Counted from the stretch's first letter, positions 32,601 to 43,082 are shown. The stretch is DNA of 64,000 nt from Diplonema papillatum (GCA_030068145.1 JAPJBO010000268.1:124001-188000); one strand, 5' to 3'. Notes: generated by a model not told the origin, from the sequence alone. Program-made: numbers and translations.

Positions 32601-35600
32601 AATCTATCAGGAAAGAGGAGCGACTAAGCAAAATATCCAGACGCACCTTTCGCCACAAATGGCGAACAAGCGCAAAGGAGACGCCTGGGAGGAAAATGTT
32701 TCTTGGGTTTGAAGAGCGCGTGGTGCTTGCACCACTGAGGCCAGGTTATTTAACCGCGGATTTAGTGAAGGATTGTTCAGGAAACGGTCGCGAGCGAAAC
32801 CCGACCAGGTAACGACCATTTCACTGTCTTCTTTGTTTTGTGATGCGAACATCACGAGGTGCTGTCCGAAGACACCGCCCACGTGAGCACTGTTAAGCAG
32901 CGGTTGCCAGATACTCCCGTAGCACCTATTCACGGGTTTGCAGGGGTAAAAAGGAAGCCCGGGTTGGGGAGGGTGGTGGGTTTGGTGCGTAGTATTCTTC
33001 TTTTTTTGTTCTTTCTCGGTTCTGGTGGTGCTGCTCCTTCCTTCTCGTCCTGTGTTGGGTTACGACTTTTTTTGTTCTTTATCGGTTCTGAGCGTTTCCA
33101 TATGCCTTTTCCTGCTTTGACATGCAGTCCCTTCCAAACTGTACCTCTCTTGGTGTTCGGGGGTTGGGAGGGGGTGACATTCACGTACCCGGATCGAAGA
33201 TGCACAAGGTAACCTGCAAGTTCTGCGATAAGGCCTTCTCCACCGCCTCTGCTGAGCACCTGCTCGGCCAAGGCAGCGACATTGGCGGCTGCGCCCCAAA
33301 AGATCCCCTGGTTGTAGCACACACCCCCCTTCTCCCGGGGGGGGGGGGGCAACCAGTTTCGTGTCTCGGCGAGAGAGCTGACGAAACAGAAAACAACCTG
33401 GCTGTACCCTCTGGTTGATCTGGTTGAATTGAAGGGAGCATTCCCGGAACAACGGTTGCACATGAAAGGACAAACGAAGCCAACGGGAAAGTGCCAACAT
33501 GGGAAAAGCCTCTAAAAATACTCGACGTAGCTGCTTCGACTCCGAATGGAAGGGGGGAAATATAGAGGTAAGGGGCAAATACAATACAAACACAATCTGA
33601 TTTGTTCTTCGCTTACACCACCGTGTGTTGTTTTCTCACTCAGGAATTTTTGACCTGTTGTGTTTGTGTGATTTGTCGTGTAGGGGTAGACCCGCATGAC
33701 CTCACGTCCGTTCAACACGTGGTTCGGTAGTTACAGCACTTGGGATCCCTTCTGTTCTTTGTCGGGCAGCATCGTCGAGCATTTCCTTTCAAGCTGGCGC
33801 CTATGTAAAAAGAAAAAGCTTTCCCCCTGGACACGCTGAGAACAATGTTTACCTCTTCATTTCATCCGTATAGGATCTCCATGTGAAGCACTGACATGTA
33901 AACTGAACCGATGACATCTTCAGCACGGTGGTGATGCATTCATTGTTCCACCTTCACACATTGCGATGTCTCGAAAAGAAATGGAAACAACACACCGATC
34001 CAAAGGGGATGGTCAAGAAGTTGGGAACGACGCAGTTGACGGCCATCGCCTTCTCGACAGCTTTTTGAACGACCTGCTGCGCCTTCCGCAGAGCGAGGCT
34101 CTGCGCCGTGATGAACATGAACTTCACCTGTGTGGCAAAAGGGAAGAGATATTTACAAGTGCTTCCTCCGCGGCAGTGTTTCCGACTCACTCGTGGGAAT
34201 GCTGTGCTCGTGTTGGGACAAAGGGGGGCCTTCCGGGCCGGGGGGGCGCAGAACGACTTCTGGGTAATCGCTCGGGCAAACTGAAGAGTGTGACCCAACC
34301 ATGGGCCCAACATGGGGAATCTCCATTGGAAAGGTATCGCGACACCTCTATTCACAGCAGCAAACATTGATCCTTTTTGACGCGCTATGATGATTCTCAC
34401 GCCAGGTGCGCAGGTATCCCTGTTCACCTGACTGCAGAATACGTAAGTATAGACGGGTAGATTGGCCGGACGGGAAGCCCTGGTCTGACACTCACACGAA
34501 CTGTCTGTTCGGCATACCGTGGGCGGGTTGACAAATGCGGCCTGCATGCCTCCAATGAACGGCGGCGTGTTTGTGAACGGCCGGAGCCAGAAGTAGAGAG
34601 TCCCGACGCATTTGAGCCGCTGGACCGTCGTTTCTTCGTCGCCCACCTTGAACCGGATGTCGACCGACGCCTGGTACGTGAGGCCCAGCCCGATCTCGAC
34701 GCTTGCCTTCGGCGTGCCGTCCACTCCGTCGATGTACTTCGCGGAGATGGGGCCGAATGCCGGGGCGTGATTGCCCAGGTCCACCTTGTCGATGCCCACC
34801 GCCGAGGACACGGCTTCGAGGGCAGGCGCGCAGACTTCTTTCATCTTGTCGCTCAGCAGCTGCCGGAGATGCGGCCTGCGTTGGGGGGGGTTTTTTGACC
34901 GCAATTTGATACGAGGACTGAACACAGCTTGCCCCACATCGCTGACTGATTAAGACAGCGTGGCCCACTGGGGGTGGTTCCCTAGTAAAATAGAGGGTGT
35001 CTACTGCTGCCATCAGACGGTTTGTTCTATGCTCACTAAGAGCTAAGCTAGAACCCAGTCTAAAGGCGTTAGCTACTCAGGAAACTTCCGAACTCAAATT
35101 GAACGAAGTGTTGACGGGTTTGCTCAAACCCCCCACAACTTACTGTGTGGAGGTGTCAATAAGTTGTGAATCCAAAAACACCTTGCGTGTGAGGTAAAGG
35201 GAGAAGATAAGAAGGAATGGATGTTCGAGAGGGGCTGCAGGCCTTACGTTCAGCATGCTGAACGTACTGATTTCAGCACGTTAATTTTCTTAGTTTCTTT
35301 TTGTACACATCAGGGCTTATGCTCCGTTTTCGGTCTCAGAGAAAATACGTGTGGTCCACATGTGGGCGCTTAAGGTTCGAGGGGAAAAAAAACCTTTCCC
35401 CTCACGTGCGACGGCAAAAAAAAAAATAGCGTCGCTAGGTAGGGACTTGACGACACCTGGCTGTGCGGTCCCCTGCATGTGGACCAATAAATCAGAATCC
35501 ACATGTGGTACCTGTGGATCCACACGTGGGGGAACAAAATCCAAAAAGAATTAACGTGTGGAAATCCACACGTTCCACACGTGGAGCGTAAGCCCTGGTA

Positions 35601-36647
35601 CACATGCTGGATCAGTACGTGTACACGTGCTGAAATCGGTACGCTATCAGCACGTAGAATCTATTCTGCAGTTTCATCTGGGGAATCAACCGCAGTACCG
35701 GGGATTCCGGTCGGCAGATGCTTACCACCGCGACACTGGACGGTTGAGGCCGGAGAGGAGGCAGAGGCAAAGACATGCAACACTGGCAGGTGAGCCCCCT
35801 ATGCTCTATTTCTTTTTTGCCTGAACCTACGTACTGATTTTCAATAGGTATTTAGCTCCACGACTAAAGAGCTGCGTAAGCCCTGGGGTGCTGATGTGGT
35901 TTCCATTTATTGCCGAGGCGGGAATACCTGCAAACCTTAGCTCTCGAAGCTCCTGAGTAAGGCAAAGTTTAGAGAAGCCATACCAAAGAACTTCCATCGT
36001 CGTGGAAAACCATTGCATTGTCTCTGGCAGGGTGTATCCACGATCACCGTTTGTAGGGTCTTCGCCGGTGACGCTCTGCAGCCTGCGGAGAGCCGTCACG
36101 TGGTCCATCTTGCTGAGCGCTCCTACTTCGAGCGCCTTCTGAAGCGTCTCCATCTTGCCCTTCCGCTTCGCCGCTTTGCGCGCTTTGCGTTCAGCTTCGC
36201 GCCTTTTGCGCTCGGCTTCGGCTTGCTTTTTGCGGAGTTCTTCTTTGCGCCGCCGCTCTTCTTCTTCGCGTTTCTTCCTCTCGGCCTCTTCGCGCTTCTT
36301 GCGCTCCGCCTCTTCCTTCTTCTTTCGGGCCTCTTCCTCCTTCTTTTTCTTCTCCGCTTCTTCCTTCTTCTTCTTGTCTTCAGCTTCTTTCTTCTTCCGG
36401 TCGGCTTCTTCTTTCTTTTTGCGCTCAGCTTCGTCCTTCTTCCGCTTCTCCTCCGCTTCCTTCTGCCTCTTCTCTTCCTCCGCCTTCTTCTGCTGCTCAT
36501 CGCGCTCGCCCTTCTGCCGCGCCGCCTGCTCCCTCTTCCTCTCCTCTTCTTCTTCCTCCTTTCTCCGGCGTTCGTCCTCCTCTGCCTGCCGTCTTGACTC
36601 CTCTTCCTCAACGCGGCGGGCTTCCTCTTCTTCGGCGGCTTGCCGAG
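23677..36647 (-). CDS. giant SMP-C2 protein, paralogue B (E-Syt/tricalbin-like), eight exons resolved
   Basis: Predicted lipid-transfer/tether protein. Exons (5' to 3'): 36647-35984, 34875-34518, 34127-33996, 31142-30465, 30111-29908, 29442-29267, 28838-27581, 24975-23677. All introns are GT-AG; examples are TTTG|GTATGG to CGCAG|GCCGC, restoring EVLWPHLRQ, and a perfect GTATGT donor at 29266. The exons sum to 4769 bases, in frame, giving 1588 residues. The first resolved exon begins in codon phase 1 after a good acceptor, so a short upstream exon with the start codon is missing; an ATG at 37088 is only a weak candidate. Order of domains: a Lys/Glu-rich coiled coil, SMP1 (EVLWPHL...HAPAFGPI...GTLYFWLRPF...CVVPNF), C2 with DPYVVVRVG and acidic DEDEGKTDD calcium loop, a C2-like domain with helical insert, SMP2 (ALTWGDYDI...MVLPNSLY), C2 with SDAYAYVRVG and FDNDIKGDD, a KOW/SH3-like strand set, and a second C2-like domain. 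Tandem neighbour and paralogue of gene A. Confidence 0.85.
25846..26640 (+). repeat. minisatellite, about 20 units of about 41 bases
   Basis: The unit core is GAGGGTGGGATAGCTC followed by RGGAAATYGCAARAA and a variable end (CGCGTTGTA, CGTCACCTG, CGTGTCCTA, CACCATCTG). Variant types recur in blocks, which suggests duplication of multi-unit segments. The array lies inside the 2.1-kb inverted-repeat element and so inside an intron. Open frames on the minus strand through it are artefacts of the repeat. Confidence 0.92.
26877..27430 (+). repeat. three tandem units of about 180 bases
   Basis: Units begin near 26882, 27063 and 27247 with GCATCTCC(CT)CGAATGCGCG. They run through TTTCCATGGTAATTGCCCAG, GTTCGATCCGAGGGCTGAAC, CACCCTAACTACTCCACAGT and GTATTTTTTGGGGGG, and are nearly identical. 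Part of the interior of the 2.1-kb element. Confidence 0.9.
31640..31770. repeat. ATTCTCGCAT-rich tract with a perfect 40-base palindrome
   Basis: The region is built from ATTCTCGCAT/ATTCTCGTA words. Positions 31722-31741 and 31742-31761 form a perfect inverted repeat with no spacer (centre CGCAC|GTGCG). It lies in the third resolved intron of gene B, which at 2853 bases is far longer than most introns here. Perfect spacerless palindromes are usually recent or maintained by conversion. Confidence 0.85.
32466..32565. repeat. palindrome and GTAAACGTT tract
   Basis: A perfect 22-base palindrome centred on GTAAACGTTTAC spans 32466-32487. It is followed by imperfect repeats TAAACGTTGAG, AACGTTGTGTAAGCG. 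It lies in the same long intron of gene B as the 40-base palindrome. Confidence 0.7.
33512..33818 (+). repeat. dispersed repeat family R6, copy 1 (A-rich 3' end)
   Basis: About 300 bases nearly identical to 59060-59333: CTAAAAATACTCGACGT, GCTGCTTCGACT, AATATAGAGGTAAGGGGCAA, TGACCTGTTGTGTTTGTGT, GGGGTAGACCCGCATGACCT and CAAGCTGGCGC(C/T)TATGTAAAAA. Both copies end in an A run, as a retroposon would. This copy has about 35 extra bases (TTCAACACGTGG...) absent from the other. It lies within an intron of gene B. Confidence 0.75.
35245..35645. mobile_element. hairpin-type repeat interrupted by a younger MITE
   Basis: GTACTGATTTCAGCACGT (near 35264-35281) is matched in inverse by ACGTGCTGAAATCGGTAC (near 35623-35640). 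A further perfect 22-base palindrome lies at 35245-35266 (core GTTCAGCATGCTGAAC). The hAT-like MITE at 35311-35597 sits between the two arms. The outer hairpin therefore looks like an older element or foldback into which the MITE jumped. Confidence 0.5.
35311..35597. mobile_element. 287-bp hAT-like MITE in the first resolved intron of gene B
   Basis: Terminal inverted repeats CAGGGCTTATGCTCC (left) and the complement of CAGGGCTTACGCTCC (right) match at 14 of 15 bases. They are flanked by a perfect 8-base duplication, GTACACAT (35303-35310 and 35598-35605). An 8-base duplication and a CAGGG start are the signature of the hAT superfamily. The interior is non-coding and rich in CACGTG/CCACACGTGG words able to fold back. 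A lone matching end, GCGTAAGCCCTG, near 35877-35888 may be a second, truncated copy. Confidence 0.85.
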
Positions 36648-37143
36648 CTGTGTTAGGAATGAGGAAATTCTCTTTTGTAGAGCGTCCGGTTCGAAAGCTC
36701 GCACACCTGAAGCGGCAGTGGTCATCAACCTATACACAGAAACCTTTCAGAAGATACATCCCAGGACGTTCGCTGCTGGTGACGCACGGTTTCAGGATTG
36801 GCTGCTGCCCGTGCCTTCGTGAGTTCTTGGCTGAAAAGGACTACACTGTGCAATGCTTACGGCAGAAGACTGCCCAAACCCGATAGAAAATATGCGCTCG
36901 AAACGCAGTACCGGCCGGCTGGAGAACCTGGCGATACGACCGGGCACTGTGCGGTCAAGGTTGCGTCTGATACGGCTCTTGAGTTCCGCCGACTCGGATG
37001 AAAGCTCTTGAAACAACGAGCCGGAGGTCCAGTCAGCCCAGGGGAGGCCTGGTAACAAAGCTTGGGCAGTGCAACTGGCATCTGCCATCTACTCGTGTGC
37101 AAGAAAAGAGGCAAAAAAGAAAGGTCGACTCGAGAGCCTAACG

Positions 37144-40100
37144 TCAGGGGGGGCAATGCACACCGGCCTCCGCTTCGGCTTCTTCCGCTGCTGCAGCCGC
37201 GGCGGGGTCCTCTTCGTCGATATCGTTCAGCTGCTCGGCGACGTCGTTTTCCAAGTCAGCCTGCAGGTCTGCTTGCAGGTCTTCCTGGAGATCCGCTTCG
37301 ATGTCTTCCAGTAGATCGGCTTCCAGGTCATCCATGATGTCGTCGATGATCTGATCCTCCATCTCTTCGAGAACCTCGACGTGCTCCCGAGCAATCGGCT
37401 TGGTGATCGTGACGTCCACCGTCGCATCGTCAACCCACCGCACGGCTGAGACATCCTCCAGGTCCACGTCCATCCTCTGCCACAGGATGCGCGGCGGTTT
37501 CACGCCGGGCACGTCCATGACTTCGACGTCGAGCTCGTGTCCCATCATGTGCGGGAACCTGCCGAAGTGCTCCTGCGCCGAGCGGACGTAGGCGACGCCC
37601 TCCATGTGGGCGGGCCCGATGGCCCAGCGGCCGGACTCGTCGGTGAACAGCCGCCAAACCTCGCCTTCCCCGTACGCTTCGCGCTCCCAGAACGGCTGGT
37701 CTCTGCAGTGCTTGCCCTGCACGTCGAACTCGCCTTCGACCTCCATGACTTCGTCCGCGACGACATACAGCTTCTGCGGAGGAGGCGGGGGCGGCAAAGG
37801 CGGCGGCGCGTTGCAGAGGTTGATCGGCTTCACGCGCCACTCGCCCAGGTGCGAGCCGAAGTCGACGACGGCTCGCGCGTTGTCCTGCGTCCAGCCGATC
37901 ACCTTGCCCTCCGGCTGGGGCCGGTCGCCGCGCGCGACGCGGGCCCCGGCGCGCTTGGACGCCACCTTCCAGTTCAGCTCCTTCACCTTCGCCAAATTGC
38001 GGCAGCACACGTACATCCCGATCTTCGGCTTCACACCCTCCGGGGTGTCGACGAACTCGGGGCCCTCAAACGGCGTGAGCCCGAGCACGTCCTCGTCTGC
38101 GGTCATCTCCTTCGGATCATTCACCTTCGCCTTGAAGCCGATGAGGGACAGCGTGCAACTCAGCTTGCCGGGTCCGGTGTCCATCGGGAAGGTGCCTGTC
38201 ACCGGTGTGCCGATGGAGACGTCGAGGGTCTTTCGGGAGAGGACGGCTGACTTCTTGTCTAAAAGCTCGAGTTCGACGGGGAACAGGACGGCGTCGCCTT
38301 TGAGCTCCGTGTCGCGGCTGGCGGGGAAGGAAATGTGCATGATTTGGTGGAACTGCGGCGAGGCGTTTTGCTGGTACAAGGTGACGACGGCCGTGCACTC
38401 CTTGTGCCAGGCTTCGAGGTTGTCCTGGTCCTCCTTCTTGAGGGACTGCGGGCGGAGCTCGGCCGCGCGCTTCACGAGCTTCGTCGTGAGGGAGAGGGTC
38501 TTGGCCACTTTGTCGTCTGCGATGCCGTCCCTCTTCATGCGCTGGACGGTCGCCGCCAGCTGCGGGCCGGCCATCACCTGCACCTGCCCCGCAGTGCCTG
38601 GCCGCGTCGTCGACGGCTTCCCGCACACTGTAGCCTTCACAGTGTACGGCCCGCCTAGGCTGGCGTTGAGTCCCAACACCTCGTGGATGCAGACTGAGGC
38701 GATGAACGCTTGATTCGTCACCCCTTCTTGCTCGGCCGACATCCAAGACGCGTTCAGAACAACGACCGAGTCTGTGTAGCAATTTGTTTGAACTAGGAGA
38801 GGGGGCGTGCACTCATAAACGAAGAACGGACGATGATCACTGACGAAAATGAGAAGGCAAAATACTCTAGTTTTTCGCGTACACAGGGCATCATCCTCTC
38901 GTTGGGCTGGTTTCCTGTGTACATCAGCCCGTAGACCTTCCGCAAGATTTCGTGTGGCGTAAAAGTTCGCTTGAACTTCCGGGGGTTCAGGGTCTCCGTC
39001 CTTTTGTTTGTGCGCACCCGGAACTCGCTTGTCATTGGCAAGCTGCGTGTGGTACGCTGTGAACTACCCACCCACCATGCTGCTGTATGCATTGTTAAAA
39101 ACCGGACACCGCGAGAGTAGGAGAAAGTAGAAAAGGGAAACTAGAGCTTTTGTTGACCGCACTACCCTGAGCCCAAATCCTGGACGTGGTTTCAGGTGGC
39201 AAATTTGGCAAATGATCACGATCAGAAGGTCCTACTTGGGCGGTTCAGTTTCCTCACACATTGCACGTGGCTAAAAACATAAAGCTGGCGTGACGCGCGT
39301 TTCACAGTCACGCGTATTGAGAAACGAATGTAAGCGATACCTGTCTGGTCGTATCCGACAACGTTGCGGAGTTCGTAGACGTCGACGGTGTTCTTCCCCG
39401 TGCAGACGACGTCTTTGACCTTTTCCTGCAGCGGGAGGACGGCGGTCCCCATGGTCCGGACGGCCCGAACCGGGATACCCCGCTTGATTTCGTCGATGCC
39501 GCCGCCCAGCACCGCGCCCTTGTGGAACACGGCACCCAGCGTGTCGTCCGCCCCGATGAAATCCGCGTCGAAGAGCTCGACGTTGAGCACCTGGTCGAGG
39601 TTGTAGATGACGAAGTCGGCGACGTTATCCTCTTCCTTGGACCACTTCGGGTTCAGCGAAGTGACCGGCTTCGTTTTGTGCACGGTTGCCCCCACTTTGA
39701 GCACGGCGTACGCGTCAGAGTTGTCGGTGTCGCCCGCCGCTAAGTGCAAAGCCTCCTTCAACTCGATCCTGAGGATCCCGATGGGAGTCGGGTACCGCAA
39801 AGCAGTGACGTCCAACGTCCCCAGCATGGGGTACACGTAGTAGTTCGGGATTGCGCAGGTCGACGCGATCGACTGCGTGATGACCTCTTGGGAGATGGTG
39901 TCCAACCCGGGGATGTTCCCCCGCAGGCCTTCCAGCATGTCACCGAGAGCTCCGGTGAGCTTGATGTCGAACTCTGGTGGGTTCGGGAGGACGATTTGCA
40001 CGGCACCCACCAACGGGAGGTCGGGCAGCATAGGTTGAAGGGTCATCAGCACGGAGCCTTTGAAGAGCAAGTCTTTGACTCCGACGGTGACTGTCTTCCC

Positions 40101-43082
40101 GAGGGTCACCGCGGCTTGGATGTCGATTTGCGAGACGAAGGAGATGTCGTCGAAGCTGAGCTCGATGCCGGTGTAGGCACCTTCGTCCTTGTCTGAGGAG
40201 CCGTGGGTTTCGGGTAGGAGCTTGCGGTGACGGATGGTGCCGAAGGCGGGCTCTCGCCGGCCGAGGTTGATTTTGGTGAACTTGAACGACATGGAGGAGA
40301 GGTATCCTTTGGCCGTGGAGTCGATCATGGGCTCGATCGACTCCTTCAGCAGGCCAGCCGTGTACCGACTGATGCCGGGCCACATCGCGGTGACGATCAT
40401 GTTCAGCCATTCGAGGGTTTCGGCGACGGATCCCGCATCGGGTTCGCCCTTCAGCTTTGCGATGAGAACGTCGTAGTCGCCCCATGTGAGCGCGCCTGCC
40501 GACAGGCAATTCGCCAAAGCGAGTTCCTTGTCGTCGGTCAGTTCATCGACACCGCCCCCGGCGGCGGCCCCCGAGTAGAAAGCGTCGCGTTGTTTCAGCT
40601 CGTCCTCGGGAGCCTGCGTCTTGTCTCCCTTCACCCAGTTCGTCGCCATCCACATCACGCCCTTCTTGTTGAAAGGATTGAAGCCGACGACGCGGTCTTT
40701 CGCGTCCGGGTTCTCGACGCTGTTTTTCCAGTCGAGCCAGTCGAGGACGAACTCTTCGCCTTTCCACCAGTCGACGAACTCATCTTTGGCCACCAGCGCG
40801 TCGGCTTGCAGGTTCCAGTTGGTAGGCAGCTCGTCGGTGACCATCAAATCGCGCACGGTGATGTCGCCGCTCAAAGAGCAGGACGCCCCCGCGGCAGCCC
40901 CGCTGGCGGGCGTGAACTTCAACTCGAAGGGGCCCTCGGCGTCGACGTCGTCGCCGAGCGCCGTGTCTTCGACCGGCACGACGCCGACGGCAACTTCCTT
41001 GCCGTCCTTGTCGAGGAGAGAGAACTGCACTTCTTTGGGTTCGGGCGCCCACAGGTGCAGGGCTTGGCAGTAGTACGGCGAGGTGCCCTTTTGGGTTGTG
41101 GAGAGGCTGTTGGTGACTGCGTAGCACCACGTGGTGAGTCGGTCGTAGCTTTCGAAGTACGCGAGCCGCCGCTTGTACTCTTTGTTCGTGATCGCGGGGT
41201 CCGCCACGCCTTGCTCGGCCTGGGCCCACTTCGCGGTTTTGTCGTCGCGGAACGCCTGCCAGTCGAGCAGGTAATGCTGCGACATCCACCAGTCGGTACC
41301 CTCCTCGGTTTTCGCGAGGGTGAACGCGCCCGTCGCGTCTTTGTCGACGGCTTGCTTGACGAGCTCGAGGTCGGCTTCGGCTTCTGTCAGTCCGAACAGC
41401 GAGGCGAGCTGGGCCGGCGGTCTCTTGTGCTGCGACCGCAAATTCTTCAAGACCTCGTACGGATCCGGGACGGATCCCGGTTTCGCGATGCCCGGCTTCG
41501 TTTTGCACGAGTCCTGTCCGGAGCTCGCGGAGAGCGAAAACGGGCCGCTGGCCACCATCGCGGGCGGGATGCCCCTGATTTCGGTGACGTTGAGGGACAC
41601 CAGGCAGTCTCCCTCCGCCTTGCTGTCCGACACGATGCTGACCCACTGCGCCTCGACGGTGACCTGCGTGGGGAGCGCCTGGTCGTTGGTGACCGGGAAG
41701 CTCTGCTTCTGCAGCGGCACCGTCACCGTCCGCCGCTTCGCGAGCCGGTTCGCCGGCACGTTCAGCACTTTGCCGACGACATCGTCGCTGCCCGATCCGT
41801 CGAGCAGTTCGATGATGACCCACTGGTCCTTGTTGTACACCAAGAAGTCGTGCGTCCCATCGGCGGAGCTCCACATGGGCAGCTTCCTGTTGCTCGCAGT
41901 GGGGGTCTCCCACTTTTGCGACCCGACTTTGACCGCCACCCGGACGTCTTTCCCGATGTTGGACGGCGCGTTCTTGACGTTCTTGACGGTGATCCGCAAC
42001 GCCCCCTCAGGCTTCGGACACCTCAGCTTCGACGCGTCGACCCTCGGGTCGGCGGTCATCGGATACGCGTAAAAATTGGGCAGGACGCAGTAGTCCGCGA
42101 TCGATTGGTCGATCAGGTCGCGGATCATCTTCTGGAACCCGAACGCCTCCAGCGACCCCCCGACGAAGCCCGTCCAGTCCAACTCGAGCGTTGGCGGGTT
42201 GACGAACGACATCTCGATGGCCCCGACGAAGGGAGGGGTGTCCAAGAACGGCCGGAGCCACATGTACAGCGTCCCGGAGAACGAGAAGTTCTGGATCCCG
42301 ACGCTCCCGGCCGACGTGCTCATTTCGAGGGTCATGTCCGAGCGGATGGTGATGCCGAGCGAGATTTCGACCGCCGACTTGTCGGACACGGCCTTCCCCT
42401 CGCCGGCTACGTAGCGCGCCGTGATGGGGCCGAACGCCGGCGAGTTGCGGCCGAGGTCAAGCTTTTTGATCCGGCACGTGACGCCGTACGGCTGGCAGCA
42501 CCGGTTGATCATCGGCTGCATCTGGTCCTTCACGTATTTGATGGTGTACGACCGAATGGACGGCCACATGACTTCCAACAGAGAGGTGAACCATTCGAAG
42601 CCTTCTGGGAGGGCGTGGTGGGAGTTCGGATTCGTAGGGTCGTTGCCCGTGCTGGATTGCAGTCGGCGGACGGCTGTGTTGAAGTCGTCGGCGTCGAGTG
42701 CTCCGACGTCTCGCGCCTTCCTGAGGCTGTCGAGCTTGTTCAGTCTTTTTTTGGCCTTCTTGAGCCGCGATTCAGCCTCTCTCCTCCGTTCTCTAGCCTG
42801 GCTCGAAGACTCCGACGGTTCCTTTTCCTCTTCCTTTTCCTTCGGCTTGTCCTTTTTGTCCTTTTTCGCGGCGGCGGCGGCTTCGTCCTTCTTCTTCTGC
42901 TCGGCCTCTTTTTTCTTCGCGGCCTCTTCGGCGAGCAGCAGCTGCTTCACCTCCGCCTCGGCGGCCCGCACGTCGTTTTCGACGTTGTTGCTGGCGATGT
43001 TCGTCGCTTCGTTGACCTTCGCCTGCTGCTCCGCCGATATCTTCTGCGACTTGGCGGGCGGCTTCCCTCCGCAGTTGCCCAT
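37144..43082 (-). CDS. giant SMP-C2 protein, paralogue A, with MGNC lipidation motif
   Basis: Predicted membrane-contact-site lipid-transfer protein, 1789 residues from two exons: 43082-39341 and 38771-37144. The join, ACAG|GTATCG to CTACACAG|ACTCGG, gives VGYDQT-DSVVVLN and keeps frame. MGNCGG at the start fits N-myristoylation at Gly2 and palmitoylation at Cys4; no hydrophobic segment follows. Residues 35-120 are a charged coiled coil. SMP1 is about 162-345 (VMWPSIRSY, SPAFGPI, GTLYMWLRPFLDTPPFVGAI, VLPNFYAYP), C2 about 358-485, a C2-like domain with helical insert 490-740, SMP2 about 888-1090 (WLNMIVTAMWPGI, EPAFGTI, AIPNYYVYP), C2 about 1100-1245 with SDAYAVLKVG and FDADFIGADD, then a second C2-like domain, a KVIGW-type SH3-like part, a Pro-rich linker and an acidic tail of DLQADLQADLEND type. 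The first C2 lacks several calcium-binding aspartates. The start has good context and matches the duplicated fragment upstream. Confidence 0.9.
39093..39280 (+). repeat. dispersed repeat family R8, copy 3, in the intron of gene A
   Basis: Near-identical to 21087-21260 over about 180 bases in the same relative orientation. It lies wholly inside the 569-base intron (39340-38772), together with a partial R7 unit at 38956-38998. About 40% of this intron is therefore repeat-derived. Confidence 0.8.

Noticed and set aside
36013-36597. Plus-strand frame encoding runs of Phe and Leu, looking like a membrane protein
   Set aside because: It is the antisense of the Lys/Glu-rich coiled coil of gene B (GAA/AAG read backwards as TTC/CTT).
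36123-36737. Minus-strand Arg/Lys-rich frame
   Set aside because: Wrong frame of the coiled-coil exon. The correct frame joins METLQKALEVGAL and aligns with paralogue A.
36792-37088. First exon of gene B starting at ATG 37088
   Set aside because: The only donor giving the required phase is a poor GTCGTA at 36940, and the N terminus does not resemble paralogue A. Left open.
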